From Johnsonella sp. (GTDB taxonomy: Bacteria > Bacillota > Clostridia > Lachnospirales > Lachnospiraceae): a stretch of DNA of 64,000 nt. The translations under genes and the position numbers were made by a program. The stretch spans positions 30,597-94,596 of the forward strand of contig JAUMWW010000011.1 of NCBI GenBank assembly GCA_030529445.1, in the 5' to 3' direction. Every line of letters starts with the position of its first letter. Position 1 is the first letter of the stretch. The notes below the pieces were generated by a model. It did not search any database. It was not told where the DNA came from and worked only from the letters and a program-made list of their open reading frames with translations. Below, piece after piece: positions 51,361 through 59,409 of the stretch.

Positions 51361-51389
51361 TTGCATTTCTCATCCCGATTTGATAGTAT
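51361..51389 (+). promoter_or_regulatory. Promoter of folT-folC
   Basis: TTGCAT, a 17-base spacer and TAGTAT on the plus strand. The predicted start is about ten bases before the riboswitch aptamer. Confidence 0.65.
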
Positions 51390-51407
51390 ACCCATGACAA
51401 AAGTTAA

Positions 51408-51511
51408 AGCAGAGTAGGATACCCGGCGTTAAGTGTCTTCTGTACAGGGAGTTGACAGAGGAACGAAAGAGCTCTTGAGGCTCTGCGGTCCGGTATCCGC
51501 ATCCCGCTGCT
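51408..51511 (+). promoter_or_regulatory. Tetrahydrofolate (THF) riboswitch
   Basis: The aptamer carries the conserved GCGTTAAGTGT and AACGAAAG segments of folT-type THF riboswitches. Its ends close with AGCAG/CTGCT, and GGATACCCGG pairs with CCGGTATCC above that. It stands directly in front of the folate transporter gene, the classic position. It senses reduced folate and lowers expression of folT-folC. Confidence 0.93.
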
Positions 51512-51533
51512 GCATACCGGATACAAATTGACG

Positions 51534-51564
51534 TCCTTTATGTGGCAAGCACAATTTTAAAGGA
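51534..51564 (+). promoter_or_regulatory. Shine-Dalgarno-sequestering stem of folT
   Basis: TCCTTTA at 51534-51540 is complementary to TAAAGGA at 51558-51564, which contains the folT ribosome binding site. TGTG/CACA can stack inside. Upstream, TCCGGTAT (51489-51496, part of the aptamer 3' strand) can instead pair with ATACCGGA (51514-51521). This gives a plausible switch between ligand-bound and free forms acting on translation. Confidence 0.65.
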
Positions 51565-51574
51565 GGTTTTTTTT

Positions 51575-52117
51575 ATGCAAAAAAACAAAATTTCAACCAA
51601 ACAGCTCACCATGATGGCAATGCTGATCGCATTGAGCATTATCCTCACCAGAATCTGCAAGATACAGATCGGAAACAGCATTCGAATCGAATTCGGCAAT
51701 GTTCCCATTCTGCTTGCCGGGCTCTTCTTCGGTCCGGGCGCGGGGGCAGTTGCGGGAGGAGCCGCCGATATTCTGGGTGCAAATCTTTTCGGCACAAGAT
51801 TCGATATTCCCTTTACCTTGGCGGCAATGGCTGTCGGATTGATCGGAGGTTTTTTCAGAAGCTTCGTCTTTACCGAGAAAAAAGTTTTTTTTAAGACCCT
51901 CACCATGACGCTGACCAGCAATATCCTGGTCAAAATGATCTTTACGACCTTCCTGCTTCACCGTCTCTTCGGGCAGCCTCTTTTGCTTCTGCTGAGCGTA
52001 CGGATTCCGCTCTATCTCTTCGTTGCTTTGGCGGAAGCCTTCATGATACATAAGCTGATCGGGGTGGAAGCATTAAAGCAATTCGTAAAAGCGGAAAAAT
52101 CGGAAGCAAAAGTATGA
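51575..52117 (+). CDS. folT: ECF transporter folate-binding subunit FolT
   Basis: A 180-residue S component with six membrane helices. It starts KISTKQLTMMAMLIALSIILTRICKIQIG and contains FGNVPILLAGLFFGPGAGAVAGGAADILGA, the S-component folate-type segment, and ends in a basic tail. It captures folate for the shared ECF energy module, which is not in this window. The ATG at 51575 follows AAAGGAGG. Its stop overlaps the folC start (ATGA). Confidence 0.93.
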   Translation: MQKNKISTKQLTMMAMLIALSIILTRICKIQIGNSIRIEFGNVPILLAGLFFGPGAGAVAGGAADILGANLFGTRFDIPFTLAAMAVGLIGGFFRSFVFTEKKVFFKTLTMTLTSNILVKMIFTTFLLHRLFGQPLLLLLSVRIPLYLFVALAEAFMIHKLIGVEALKQFVKAEKSEAKV

Positions 52118-53418
52118 AAAAATATCAGGACGCAATCGACGCGATACAAAAACACTGTAAACCGGGCTCGAAGCTTGGTTTGGAAAGAATGAGAGAACTC
52201 ATGCTCCTCCTTGGCAATCCCCAGGAGGAGCTTCGCTGCCTGCATATCGCCGGAACAAACGGAAAGGGCTCCGTCTGCGCCTGCCTCGAATCCGTTCTGC
52301 GGCATGCCGGTTATCGGACGGGGCTCTTTACCTCTCCGCATTTATTCAGGGTAAACGAAAGAATACAAATCAATCGTCAAAATATTTCCGACGAGGATTT
52401 GGTCGAAAAAACAAAAAAGCTTCTTGCCCTCCTTCCCAAAATGAAGGAGGCTCCGACGGAGTTTGAATTTTATACCGCCATGGCTTTTGATTATTTTAAA
52501 GAGAAGGGCTGCGATATCGTGCTTCTTGAAACCGGGCTGGGCGGAAGACTCGATTCTACCAATATTATAGAGCAGCCTCTCGTATCGATTATCACGACAA
52601 TAGGACTTGACCATATTGCCGAGCTCGGCGAGAGCATAGAAAAAATTGCCGCGGAAAAGGCAGGCATCATCAAAGCTTCCCGCGATGTGCTGGTGGACGG
52701 AAGAAATGCCGATATCATGGATGTTTTCGCAAAGGAATGCCGCAGAAAAAATGCCGCACTCTATCGAAGCCGTCCGGAAGATCTTCGGGAAAGAGAATGC
52801 TCTCCCCGGGAAACGATTTTTGATTACGGAGAGCTCAAAGAGCTTTCTCTCCCCCTGATCGGCTCTTACCAGACAGGAAACGCGGCATTGGCGATAGAAG
52901 CCCTCAAGCTGCTTTCCTCCAAGGGATTTAAAATCGGAGAAGAGGATATCCGGGAGGGCTTAAAATCGGTAAAATGGGAGGGAAGATTTGAGCTTTGCCG
53001 CCTTTCTCCTGATTTCATCATCGACGGCTCGCATAACCGGGCGGGTATGGAGGAGAGCATGCGCAGTCTGAAGAAGATTTTTCCGGATAAAAAAATACAT
53101 TTTATTCTCGGCGTCCTCAGAGATAAGAATGCGGTTTCCGCCTTATTCGGCAGTGAGCAGTGCATTGAAAAAAAACTTTTTGCCTTCTACCTGATCACTC
53201 CTCCCTCTGAACGGGCGCTTGACGCAGAGGAGCTTGCCCCCCTCATCAGACAGGGGCTTTCGAAAGATTCGGCAATTCCGATTTATACTTTTTCCTCGAT
53301 AAAAGAAGCCGTATTTTCCGCGCTTTCTTCCGCTTCCGAAGAGGAGCTCATTATCGCAAGCGGCTCTCTGTACTCTGTTTCCGCCCTGAAAGCCGCTGTA
53401 AAAGAATATTTTCATTAA
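52114..53418 (+). CDS. folC: Folylpolyglutamate synthase / dihydrofolate synthase
   Basis: A 434-residue Mur-ligase-family enzyme that adds glutamates to folates. It shows LGNPQEELRCLHIAGTNGKGSVCACLESVL (P-loop near 47-53), TSPHLFRVNERIQIN, LETGLGGRLDSTNI, TTIGLDHIAELGESIEKIAAEKAGIIK and IDGSHNRAGMEE in the C-terminal domain. Overlap with folT by four bases means both are under the THF riboswitch: import followed by trapping as polyglutamate. Confidence 0.96.
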   Translation: MKKYQDAIDAIQKHCKPGSKLGLERMRELMLLLGNPQEELRCLHIAGTNGKGSVCACLESVLRHAGYRTGLFTSPHLFRVNERIQINRQNISDEDLVEKTKKLLALLPKMKEAPTEFEFYTAMAFDYFKEKGCDIVLLETGLGGRLDSTNIIEQPLVSIITTIGLDHIAELGESIEKIAAEKAGIIKASRDVLVDGRNADIMDVFAKECRRKNAALYRSRPEDLRERECSPRETIFDYGELKELSLPLIGSYQTGNAALAIEALKLLSSKGFKIGEEDIREGLKSVKWEGRFELCRLSPDFIIDGSHNRAGMEESMRSLKKIFPDKKIHFILGVLRDKNAVSALFGSEQCIEKKLFAFYLITPPSERALDAEELAPLIRQGLSKDSAIPIYTFSSIKEAVFSALSSASEEELIIASGSLYSVSALKAAVKEYFH

Positions 53419-53423
53419 TCTCG

Positions 53424-53464
53424 AAATAAGAGTGCGAGTCAGTTTTCCACTCTTATTTTTTTTG
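53424..53464 (+). terminator. Terminator of folT-folC
   Basis: AAATAAGAGTG pairs with CACTCTTATTT (11 bp) followed by TTTTTTG. Confidence 0.9.
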
Positions 53465-53597
53465 TTAATTAAATTTTTTCTTACAAAAAATATCGTAAAA
53501 TTAATAAAACTATACTTATGGGTAGTGTTTTTATCATTTTTTTCTGCTATTACATAATAAAGCAAAGTTATTTCATTACCATAAGGAGGTTGTATTC

Positions 53598-54848
53598 ATG
53601 AAAAAATATAATTATCTTCTGTCAATTCTATTATTGATCTGCATCATCGCGGCAGGCGGATGCTCTTCCAAGAGCGATTCCTCCGATACGACCGTGGCGG
53701 AAAAAGAAGAGAAGGAAGCAAAAAAGGAAAAAAAGAAAGACAAGAAGGAGAAGAAGGAAAAGGAAAGCGAAACAGAGACCGAAACGGAGAAAGAAAGCCT
53801 CGACTATGCCAATCTGACCCCGGAAGATCTGATCAAGGATTTTGAAGGTAAAACAGAGCTGAATAAGGAGGAATTCATGGATTTACTCTCCACCTTTGAA
53901 TATGTGGAATTCTATGATGACTATTCTCTCGCCTCCAATATTACTTCCAAGGCTATTTACATGCTCAACGATAATGATGTGGATCTGCCTTATGATGAGG
54001 TAATTCCTATGGCGATCAAGAGCGATATTCCCCAGCTGAGGGCATGGGGCTATTCCCAAATGTCCAGCATCTTCGGCATATCGGATGAAAATATCGAGTC
54101 TTCGGTGAAAATGCTCTCTTCCGAGAAAGATCCTCATGTCATTGCAGCCGCAGTCAGATATCTCGGCAGCGAGGGCGGTGCCAACCCGGATATTGCCGCA
54201 TTCCTCCTTGAATCGGCAAAACATGAAGATCCTGTTGTAAGAATGTGGGCAGCCTCTTCCATCGGCTCAAGCTGGAACGAGAATATGGAGGGCGCCCTGG
54301 AAGCAATGCTGGAGCTCATGAAAGACAGCGATCCCAAGGTTCGTGAATGGGCTTGCACCTATATCGGAAACCTCGGCAAAGAGGAGGCGGTAGCCCCCTT
54401 GGCTGAAATTTTGAATACGGATGAAGAATACGAGCTTCACGGAGCCTGCATGGATTCACTTTCCACTCTCTGGCTTGATTACCCCTTCCATGAAAAACAT
54501 TTCGAATCGGCTTACCTTGCATCGATGGAGTATTTCAAAAAAACACCGAGAAGCGAAAATACTCCTTTTTGGCTGGCGGTTAACAATATCAGCAATATCG
54601 ACGAGGACAGCATCGAGGCTTGGAAGGCGAATGCACCCTTTTATAACCCCGACGAAATCGTCTCGCTGATGACGGATATTGTCGCCGACCCGAATGCCGA
54701 CTTTCTTGCCCGCACATCGGCGATCGACGTCATCAAGGCGCACGGAACGAGGGAGCAGCTGGAAGCACTCGCTCCGACGATAGAGGGACTGAGTGACAGC
54801 CTCGCGGAACAGATCCAAGGCTCTTACCAGGATGCTTTAAACAATTAA
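53598..54848 (+). CDS. HEAT-repeat lipoprotein
   Basis: A 416-residue exported protein. A lipoprotein signal (LLSILLLICIIAAGGC, Cys22) is followed by a very charged Lys/Glu linker to about residue 65. HEAT/PBS-like helical repeats of about 30 residues follow: DPHVIAAAVRYLGSEGGANPDIAAFLLES, DPVVRMWAASSIGSS, DPKVREWACTYIGNLGKEEAVAPLAEIL, then less regular ones to the end. The repeat part is probably a protein-binding surface outside the membrane. Function unknown; it stands alone between two terminators. Confidence 0.88.
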   Translation: MKKYNYLLSILLLICIIAAGGCSSKSDSSDTTVAEKEEKEAKKEKKKDKKEKKEKESETETETEKESLDYANLTPEDLIKDFEGKTELNKEEFMDLLSTFEYVEFYDDYSLASNITSKAIYMLNDNDVDLPYDEVIPMAIKSDIPQLRAWGYSQMSSIFGISDENIESSVKMLSSEKDPHVIAAAVRYLGSEGGANPDIAAFLLESAKHEDPVVRMWAASSIGSSWNENMEGALEAMLELMKDSDPKVREWACTYIGNLGKEEAVAPLAEILNTDEEYELHGACMDSLSTLWLDYPFHEKHFESAYLASMEYFKKTPRSENTPFWLAVNNISNIDEDSIEAWKANAPFYNPDEIVSLMTDIVADPNADFLARTSAIDVIKAHGTREQLEALAPTIEGLSDSLAEQIQGSYQDALNN

Positions 54849-54856
54849 CAAACCTG

Positions 54857-54887
54857 AGGGAACCCGAAAAAGGGTTCCCTTTTTTTA
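54857..54887 (+). terminator. Terminator of HEAT-repeat lipoprotein gene
   Basis: AGGGAACCC pairs with GGGTTCCCT around GAAAAA and is followed by a run of seven T. Confidence 0.93.
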
Positions 54888-54941
54888 TTTTTTTCCTCTT
54901 TTTATTTTCTTTTCTTTACCTTCTTTTATCTGATCTTTTCC

Positions 54942-54970
54942 TTGTGAAAATCGCAAAAATCGTTTATGAT
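54942..54970 (+). promoter_or_regulatory. Promoter of mutY
   Basis: TTGTGA, a 17-base spacer and TATGAT on the plus strand, about 32 bases before the mutY start. Confidence 0.65.
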
Positions 54971-55002
54971 TTGAAGATACATCAGTACAAAGGAGTTTAG
55001 CA

Positions 55003-56139
55003 ATGTCTCTTCATCATGAACCCCATCCCCTTTCCTCGGCTCTGATCGGCTGGTATGATCTGAATGCGAGGGATCTTCCCTGGAGAAGATCTCCCTCCCC
55101 TTATCATGTCTGGCTTTCCGAAATCATGCTCCAGCAAACAAGGGTGGAGGCGGTCAAGGGATATTACCGGCGCTTTCTTGACGCTTTGCCGGATATTTCG
55201 TCTCTCGCCCATGCGGATGAAGATACCTGTATGAAGCTATGGGAGGGGCTCGGCTATTATTCCCGGGTCAGAAACCTGCATAAGGCGGCAAAACAGATTA
55301 TGGAAGAATATGGCGGCATTATGCCCTCCTCCTATACCGAGCTTCTCAATATCGCCGGCATCGGTCCCTATACCGCCGCGGCGATCGCATCCATTGTCTT
55401 CGGTGAGGTCATACCTGCCATTGACGGCAATCTTCTCAGGGTTTTTGCAAGATTATCCTCCTATCCCGAGAGTATAAAGGAAGCTGCCGCCAAAAAAGCC
55501 GCCCATGCATTTTTTCTGGAATGCATGCCGAAAGACCGTCCGGGAGATTTCAATCAGGCATTAATGGATCTCGGAGCTACGATTTGTCTTCCCAACGGAA
55601 AGCCTCTCTGCTCTTCCTGCCCCTTGAGCGGATTTTGCCGCTCCTTTTGCGAAAACAGGACGGCGGATTTTCCTCTGGTTCCCGCAAAAAAAGCGCGGAG
55701 CATAGAAAAGCGCACGGTTTTCCTGATTCATGACAGCGGCAAAATCGCCATTAAAAAAAGACCGAAGCGGGGGCTTCTCGCCGGTCTTTACGAATTTCCC
55801 AATTGCGAAGAGCATCTGGATGAGGATGCCGTGATCCGATACAGCAAAAGTCTCGGATTCTCTCCTATCCGAATTAAAAAACTGGGATTTGCAAAACATG
55901 TTTTTACCCATAAGGAATGGGATATGATAGGCTATGATATTCTGACCGATGCTCTCGAGCCCTATCCATCTTCCTCTCATTCTGTTGAAGCGCTTAAGAT
56001 CGCGGAAAGCTCCGGGCAAGCCTTAAGTCCGCTGTTTACCAAAGAGGAGAGCCCCATTCTTCTTGTCCATCTGAAGGATATCCGGGAGTATTACTCCATT
56101 CCCTCCGCATTTAAGAAGTTTAAGGAATACCTGGATTGA
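55003..56139 (+). CDS. mutY: A/G-specific adenine glycosylase
   Basis: A 378-residue DNA repair enzyme removing adenine opposite 8-oxoguanine. HhH-GPD domain: WLSEIMLQQTRVEAV with catalytic Glu40, LLNIAGIGPYTAAAI hairpin (114-128) and AIDGN with Asp141. The 4Fe-4S ligands are Cys195, Cys203, Cys206 and Cys212. The C-terminal NUDIX-like domain (KRGLLAGLYEFPN) reads the 8-oxoG. GGAG precedes the ATG. Confidence 0.96.
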   Translation: MSLHHEPHPLSSALIGWYDLNARDLPWRRSPSPYHVWLSEIMLQQTRVEAVKGYYRRFLDALPDISSLAHADEDTCMKLWEGLGYYSRVRNLHKAAKQIMEEYGGIMPSSYTELLNIAGIGPYTAAAIASIVFGEVIPAIDGNLLRVFARLSSYPESIKEAAAKKAAHAFFLECMPKDRPGDFNQALMDLGATICLPNGKPLCSSCPLSGFCRSFCENRTADFPLVPAKKARSIEKRTVFLIHDSGKIAIKKRPKRGLLAGLYEFPNCEEHLDEDAVIRYSKSLGFSPIRIKKLGFAKHVFTHKEWDMIGYDILTDALEPYPSSSHSVEALKIAESSGQALSPLFTKEESPILLVHLKDIREYYSIPSAFKKFKEYLD

Positions 56140-56194
56140 GGAAAAGGAAAGGCTTTGTACTCTTAGGCGGATCCTGATAAGGATAAATCGATTA

Positions 56195-56229
56195 AAAAGC
56201 GCCGGAATCCTGTCGATTCCGGCGCTTTT
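56195..56229. terminator. Bidirectional terminator between mutY and tsf
   Basis: A 15-bp perfect stem: AAAAGCGCCGGAATC with GATTCCGGCGCTTTT around CTGTC. The A and T runs at its ends serve both strands. Confidence 0.92.
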
Positions 56230-56244
56230 ATACACTTGATGATA

Positions 56245-57183
56245 TTATGCCATCTGCTTTGCAACTTCCGCTGCAAAATCCTCGCTCTTCTTTTCCAGAC
56301 CCTCTCCCGTCTCAAAACGGATAAAGCCTTTTACGTTGAGATTTGCGGAATTTGCCTTTGCCGTTTCTTCAACGTATTTTGCCACGCTCTGCTTTCCGTC
56401 CTCCGCCTTAACATAAACCTGATCGAGAAGGCAGATTTCCTTAAGCTGCTTGTTGAGACGTCCGTTTACCATGCCGTTGATCACATGATCGGGCTTCTGA
56501 GACTCCTTCGGATCATTCTTTATCTGCGCAAGAATGATTTCTCTCTCTTTTGCAAGATATTCCGCGGAGATTTCCTTCTCCGAAGTATATACCGGTCTGA
56601 GCGCCGCGATCTGCATCGCAAGATTCTTGCCCATCTCTTTGATTGCTTCATTGACCACATCCGTCTCGATATCCACGAGAACGCCTATCTTGCCGCCTGC
56701 ATGAATATAATCCACCACCAGACCCTTGGGCTCCTTCACCTTTTCGAATCTGCGGATGCTCATATTTTCTCCGATCACGGAAATCATGCTTGAAAGCTTG
56801 TCTTTTACGGAAAGGCTCTCATCGAGAAGCCATTTTTCCTCCATAAACTCTTCGATATTCTTTGACTCCGACTTTAAAACCTGGCTTGCCACTTCCGCAA
56901 CAAAGCCTTTGAATTTCTCATTCTTTGCCACGAAATCGGTTTCCGCATTCACTTCCACGATTACCGCATCCTGTCCGCAGCAGCAAATTGCAGTTTCCAC
57001 CACTCCTTCCGCCGCGATACGTCCTGCCTTCTTCTGTGCTCCGGCAAGCCCTTTCTCTCTGAGGAAATCCACAGCTTTATCCAGATCTCCCTCCGTTGCG
57101 GTCAATGCCTTCTTACAGTCCATCATTCCGGCACCGGTAATCTCTCTCAGCTCTTTTACCAATGCAGCTGTAATCTCTGCCAT
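56245..57183 (-). CDS. tsf: Elongation factor Ts
   Basis: A 312-residue guanine-nucleotide exchange factor for EF-Tu. N-terminal: ITAALVKELREITGAGMMDCKKALTATEGDLDKAVDFLREKGLA (UBA-like and the TDFV region nearby, VNAETDFVAKNEKF). Then the dimerisation and core domains and the family end KSEDFAAEVAKQMA. It follows rpsB by 16 bases, the universal order. An extra stretch (residues about 70-115) relative to E. coli is within family variation. Confidence 0.97.
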   Translation of the reverse strand: MAEITAALVKELREITGAGMMDCKKALTATEGDLDKAVDFLREKGLAGAQKKAGRIAAEGVVETAICCCGQDAVIVEVNAETDFVAKNEKFKGFVAEVASQVLKSESKNIEEFMEEKWLLDESLSVKDKLSSMISVIGENMSIRRFEKVKEPKGLVVDYIHAGGKIGVLVDIETDVVNEAIKEMGKNLAMQIAALRPVYTSEKEISAEYLAKEREIILAQIKNDPKESQKPDHVINGMVNGRLNKQLKEICLLDQVYVKAEDGKQSVAKYVEETAKANSANLNVKGFIRFETGEGLEKKSEDFAAEVAKQMA

Positions 57184-57199
57184 ATATTACCTCCTCAAA

Positions 57200-57949
57200 T
57201 TATTCCTCTGTATTCTCTTCTGTCAAATCAGCTTCCGCACTCTCCAGCTCCTCTGCGGAAACCGCCTCGCCCTGATTTGCTTCTATTACGGCATCCGCCA
57301 TTCTGGACACAATGAGCTTTACTGCGCGTATCGCGTCATCGTTGCCCGGTATTACATAATCAAGCTCCTCCGGATCGGAGTTCGTATCCGCAATTCCGAT
57401 CAACGGAATACCCAGGGTATGTGCCTCCTGTACGCAGATTCTCTCCTTCTTGGGATCCACGATAAAAATCGCATCCGGAAGCTTCTTCATATTCTTGATT
57501 CCGCCCAGATTCTTCTCCAGTTTCTCCCATTCCTTCTTCAGCTCGATCACCTCTTTTTTGGGAAGAACCTCGAAGGTTCCGTCCTGGCTCATTTCTTCTA
57601 TCTTCTGGAGTCTTTTTACTCTCGACTGAATCGTCTTGAAGTTCGTCAGCATTCCTCCGAGCCATCTCTCATTTACATAGAACATGCCGCAGCGCTCCGC
57701 CTCTTCCTTGATCGTATCCTGAGCCTGCTTTTTTGTTCCGACAAAAAGTATGCTTCCGCCCTCCGCAACGATATCGGCAATCGCCTTATATGCGGTATCC
57801 ACCATGCCTACGCTCTTTTGCAGGTCGATGATATGGATTCCGTTTCTCTCCGTATAAATATAGGGAGCCATTTTGGGGTTCCATCTCCTGGTCTGATGCC
57901 CGAAATGAACACCGGCTTCAAGAAGCTGCTTCATTGAAATAACACTCAT
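57200..57949 (-). CDS. rpsB: 30S ribosomal protein S2
   Basis: A 249-residue ribosomal protein: [71 protein letters not shown] and [26 protein letters not shown]. The C-terminus is acidic ([17 protein letters not shown]). It is preceded by a structured leader and a promoter, typical for autoregulated ribosomal genes. Confidence 0.98.
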   Translation of the reverse strand: MSVISMKQLLEAGVHFGHQTRRWNPKMAPYIYTERNGIHIIDLQKSVGMVDTAYKAIADIVAEGGSILFVGTKKQAQDTIKEEAERCGMFYVNERWLGGMLTNFKTIQSRVKRLQKIEEMSQDGTFEVLPKKEVIELKKEWEKLEKNLGGIKNMKKLPDAIFIVDPKKERICVQEAHTLGIPLIGIADTNSDPEELDYVIPGNDDAIRAVKLIVSRMADAVIEANQGEAVSAEELESAEADLTEENTEE

Positions 57950-57978
57950 TTTCTTACTCTCCTTTTGGTTTTTTCATC

Positions 57979-58032
57979 CGCCTGAAGAATCTTATAAAGG
58001 ACTGTGCAGCACCTCTTTATAAGCAGCAGGCG
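57979..58032 (-). promoter_or_regulatory. Structured leader of rpsB-tsf
   Basis: On the minus strand a CGCCTG/CAGGCG outer stem encloses a 9-bp CTTATAAAG/CTTTATAAG stem, which encloses GTGC/GCAC around one base. It occupies the middle of a leader of about 118 bases. No uridine run follows before GGAGAG. It resembles a ribosomal-protein autoregulatory site; S2 would be the natural ligand, but this is inferred from position. Confidence 0.65.
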
Positions 58033-58074
58033 TGTTTATTTTGCCTCTCGGCATATGATTATTTTAACTTTATA

Positions 58075-58103
58075 AGAATACCATATTTTCTCCCTCTCTG
58101 CAA
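58075..58103 (-). promoter_or_regulatory. Promoter of rpsB-tsf
   Basis: On the minus strand TTGCAG, a 17-base spacer and TATTCT with a TGG extension just before the -10. Confidence 0.65.
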
Positions 58104-58149
58104 GGGCTTTCTCCTTTATTTTCACTCTTCTTTGCCGAAATCCCGGGCT

Positions 58150-59388
58150 TTATCTTCCCTCCCTTTTTGCAGCCGCCTTTCCTGCAATATATGCGCTCGT
58201 CCATGCCCATTGAAGATTATATCCTCCGCAGATTCCGTCCGCATCCATAACCTCTCCGGCAAAATAAAGCCCTTTTCTCAGCTTCGACTCCATCGTATTT
58301 TCATCGATCTCTTTCAGATCCACCCCGCCGGTACAGACCTGCGCCTTATCGTATTCCGCCGTAGAGAGTGCCAAAAATCTGTATTCACTCAGGTATTTTG
58401 CGAGAATTTTACACAGGCTCTTCCTGTTTTCCTCTCCGATTCTCATTTTCCCCTCAAGTGAAGCAAGCTTGAGAATCGCCTGCCAAAGCTTTTGATTAAA
58501 GAGCCCGTTTCCGAATTTTTCCAATGTATCCAAGCCCGTATCCCGATGCCGGGAAAGCAGATAAGCCTCCCCCTCTTCGGCAAAATGCAAAAGATCCATC
58601 GAAAGCTCCGCTTTTTTGCCCTCAGCCAAAGCTCTTGCAATCGTCCTGCTCAGCTGAAACACCGGAATTCCGGACAAGCCGTAATCCGTAATCTGGACCT
58701 CTCCGAATTCTTCCCGGAAAAACACATCCTCAATATAGAGCCGGAGCGCGGTCTTTACCCTCACCCCCGCGGCAAGCTTAAAAAATCCTTTCTCGCTCTT
58801 ACAGTGAATCGCGCAAAGAGCGGGAAGCGGCTTGATAATATGATGCCCCATCTTCTCGATCCATCGAAAAGCGCTTCCGTCCGATCCGGTAAAAGAGGCG
58901 GCAAGTGAACCGCTTGCAATGATCAGGCGCTCCACAAAAAGCTTCTCTCCCTCTTTCTGTATGATAAAGCCTTCCGATGAAGAGCGGATCTCCTTTATTT
59001 TGCAGGAGGTTTCAATCTTTATTCCCAGCCTTTCCGCTTCATAAAGGAGGGCGTTTCTGATGGAGGAAGCCTGCTCCGATCTCGGATAAATATAGCCCTC
59101 TCTGGAGAGGGGCTCCACGCCGAGCGTTTTAAAAAAGGCGATCGTTTCATCGCTGCTGAATCTTTCGATCGCTTTCATGACAAAGGAGCCCTCTTTTTCA
59201 TGATAGGAAGAGGGGCTGATCAAAGCGTTTGTATAATTGCATTTTCCGTTCCCCGTCATCAGTATTTTCTTTGCCGCCTTTTCCCCATGCTCCAGAATCC
59301 TTACGCTTCCTCCCTCTCTTGCCGCAAAGATGCCGGCGGCAAGACCTGCCGCTCCTGCCCCTATAATCCCGATTTCTTTCTGCTTCAT
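58150..59388 (-). CDS. NAD(P)/FAD-dependent oxidoreductase, HI0933/BaiN-like
   Basis: A 412-residue flavoprotein: IGIIGAGAAGLAAGIFAAREGG (FAD-binding), GNGKCNYTNA, IIASGSLAAS and the HI0933-family end GGVDLKEIDENTMESKLRKGLYFAGEVMDADGICGGYNLQWAWTSAYIAG. Family members reduce flavin- or bile-acid-type substrates; the substrate here is unknown. The ATG at 59388 follows GGGAG; a GTG one codon earlier also reads. It follows the SpoVB-like gene. Confidence 0.92.
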   Translation of the reverse strand: MKQKEIGIIGAGAAGLAAGIFAAREGGSVRILEHGEKAAKKILMTGNGKCNYTNALISPSSYHEKEGSFVMKAIERFSSDETIAFFKTLGVEPLSREGYIYPRSEQASSIRNALLYEAERLGIKIETSCKIKEIRSSSEGFIIQKEGEKLFVERLIIASGSLAASFTGSDGSAFRWIEKMGHHIIKPLPALCAIHCKSEKGFFKLAAGVRVKTALRLYIEDVFFREEFGEVQITDYGLSGIPVFQLSRTIARALAEGKKAELSMDLLHFAEEGEAYLLSRHRDTGLDTLEKFGNGLFNQKLWQAILKLASLEGKMRIGEENRKSLCKILAKYLSEYRFLALSTAEYDKAQVCTGGVDLKEIDENTMESKLRKGLYFAGEVMDADGICGGYNLQWAWTSAYIAGKAAAKREGR

Positions 59389-59409
59389 CACGATATCTCC
59401 CGCTTCTTC

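Noticed and set aside
53466..53597. Promoter before the HEAT-repeat lipoprotein gene
   Set aside because: Several AT-rich -10-like hexamers exist but none has a convincing -35 at the right spacing, so I did not choose one.
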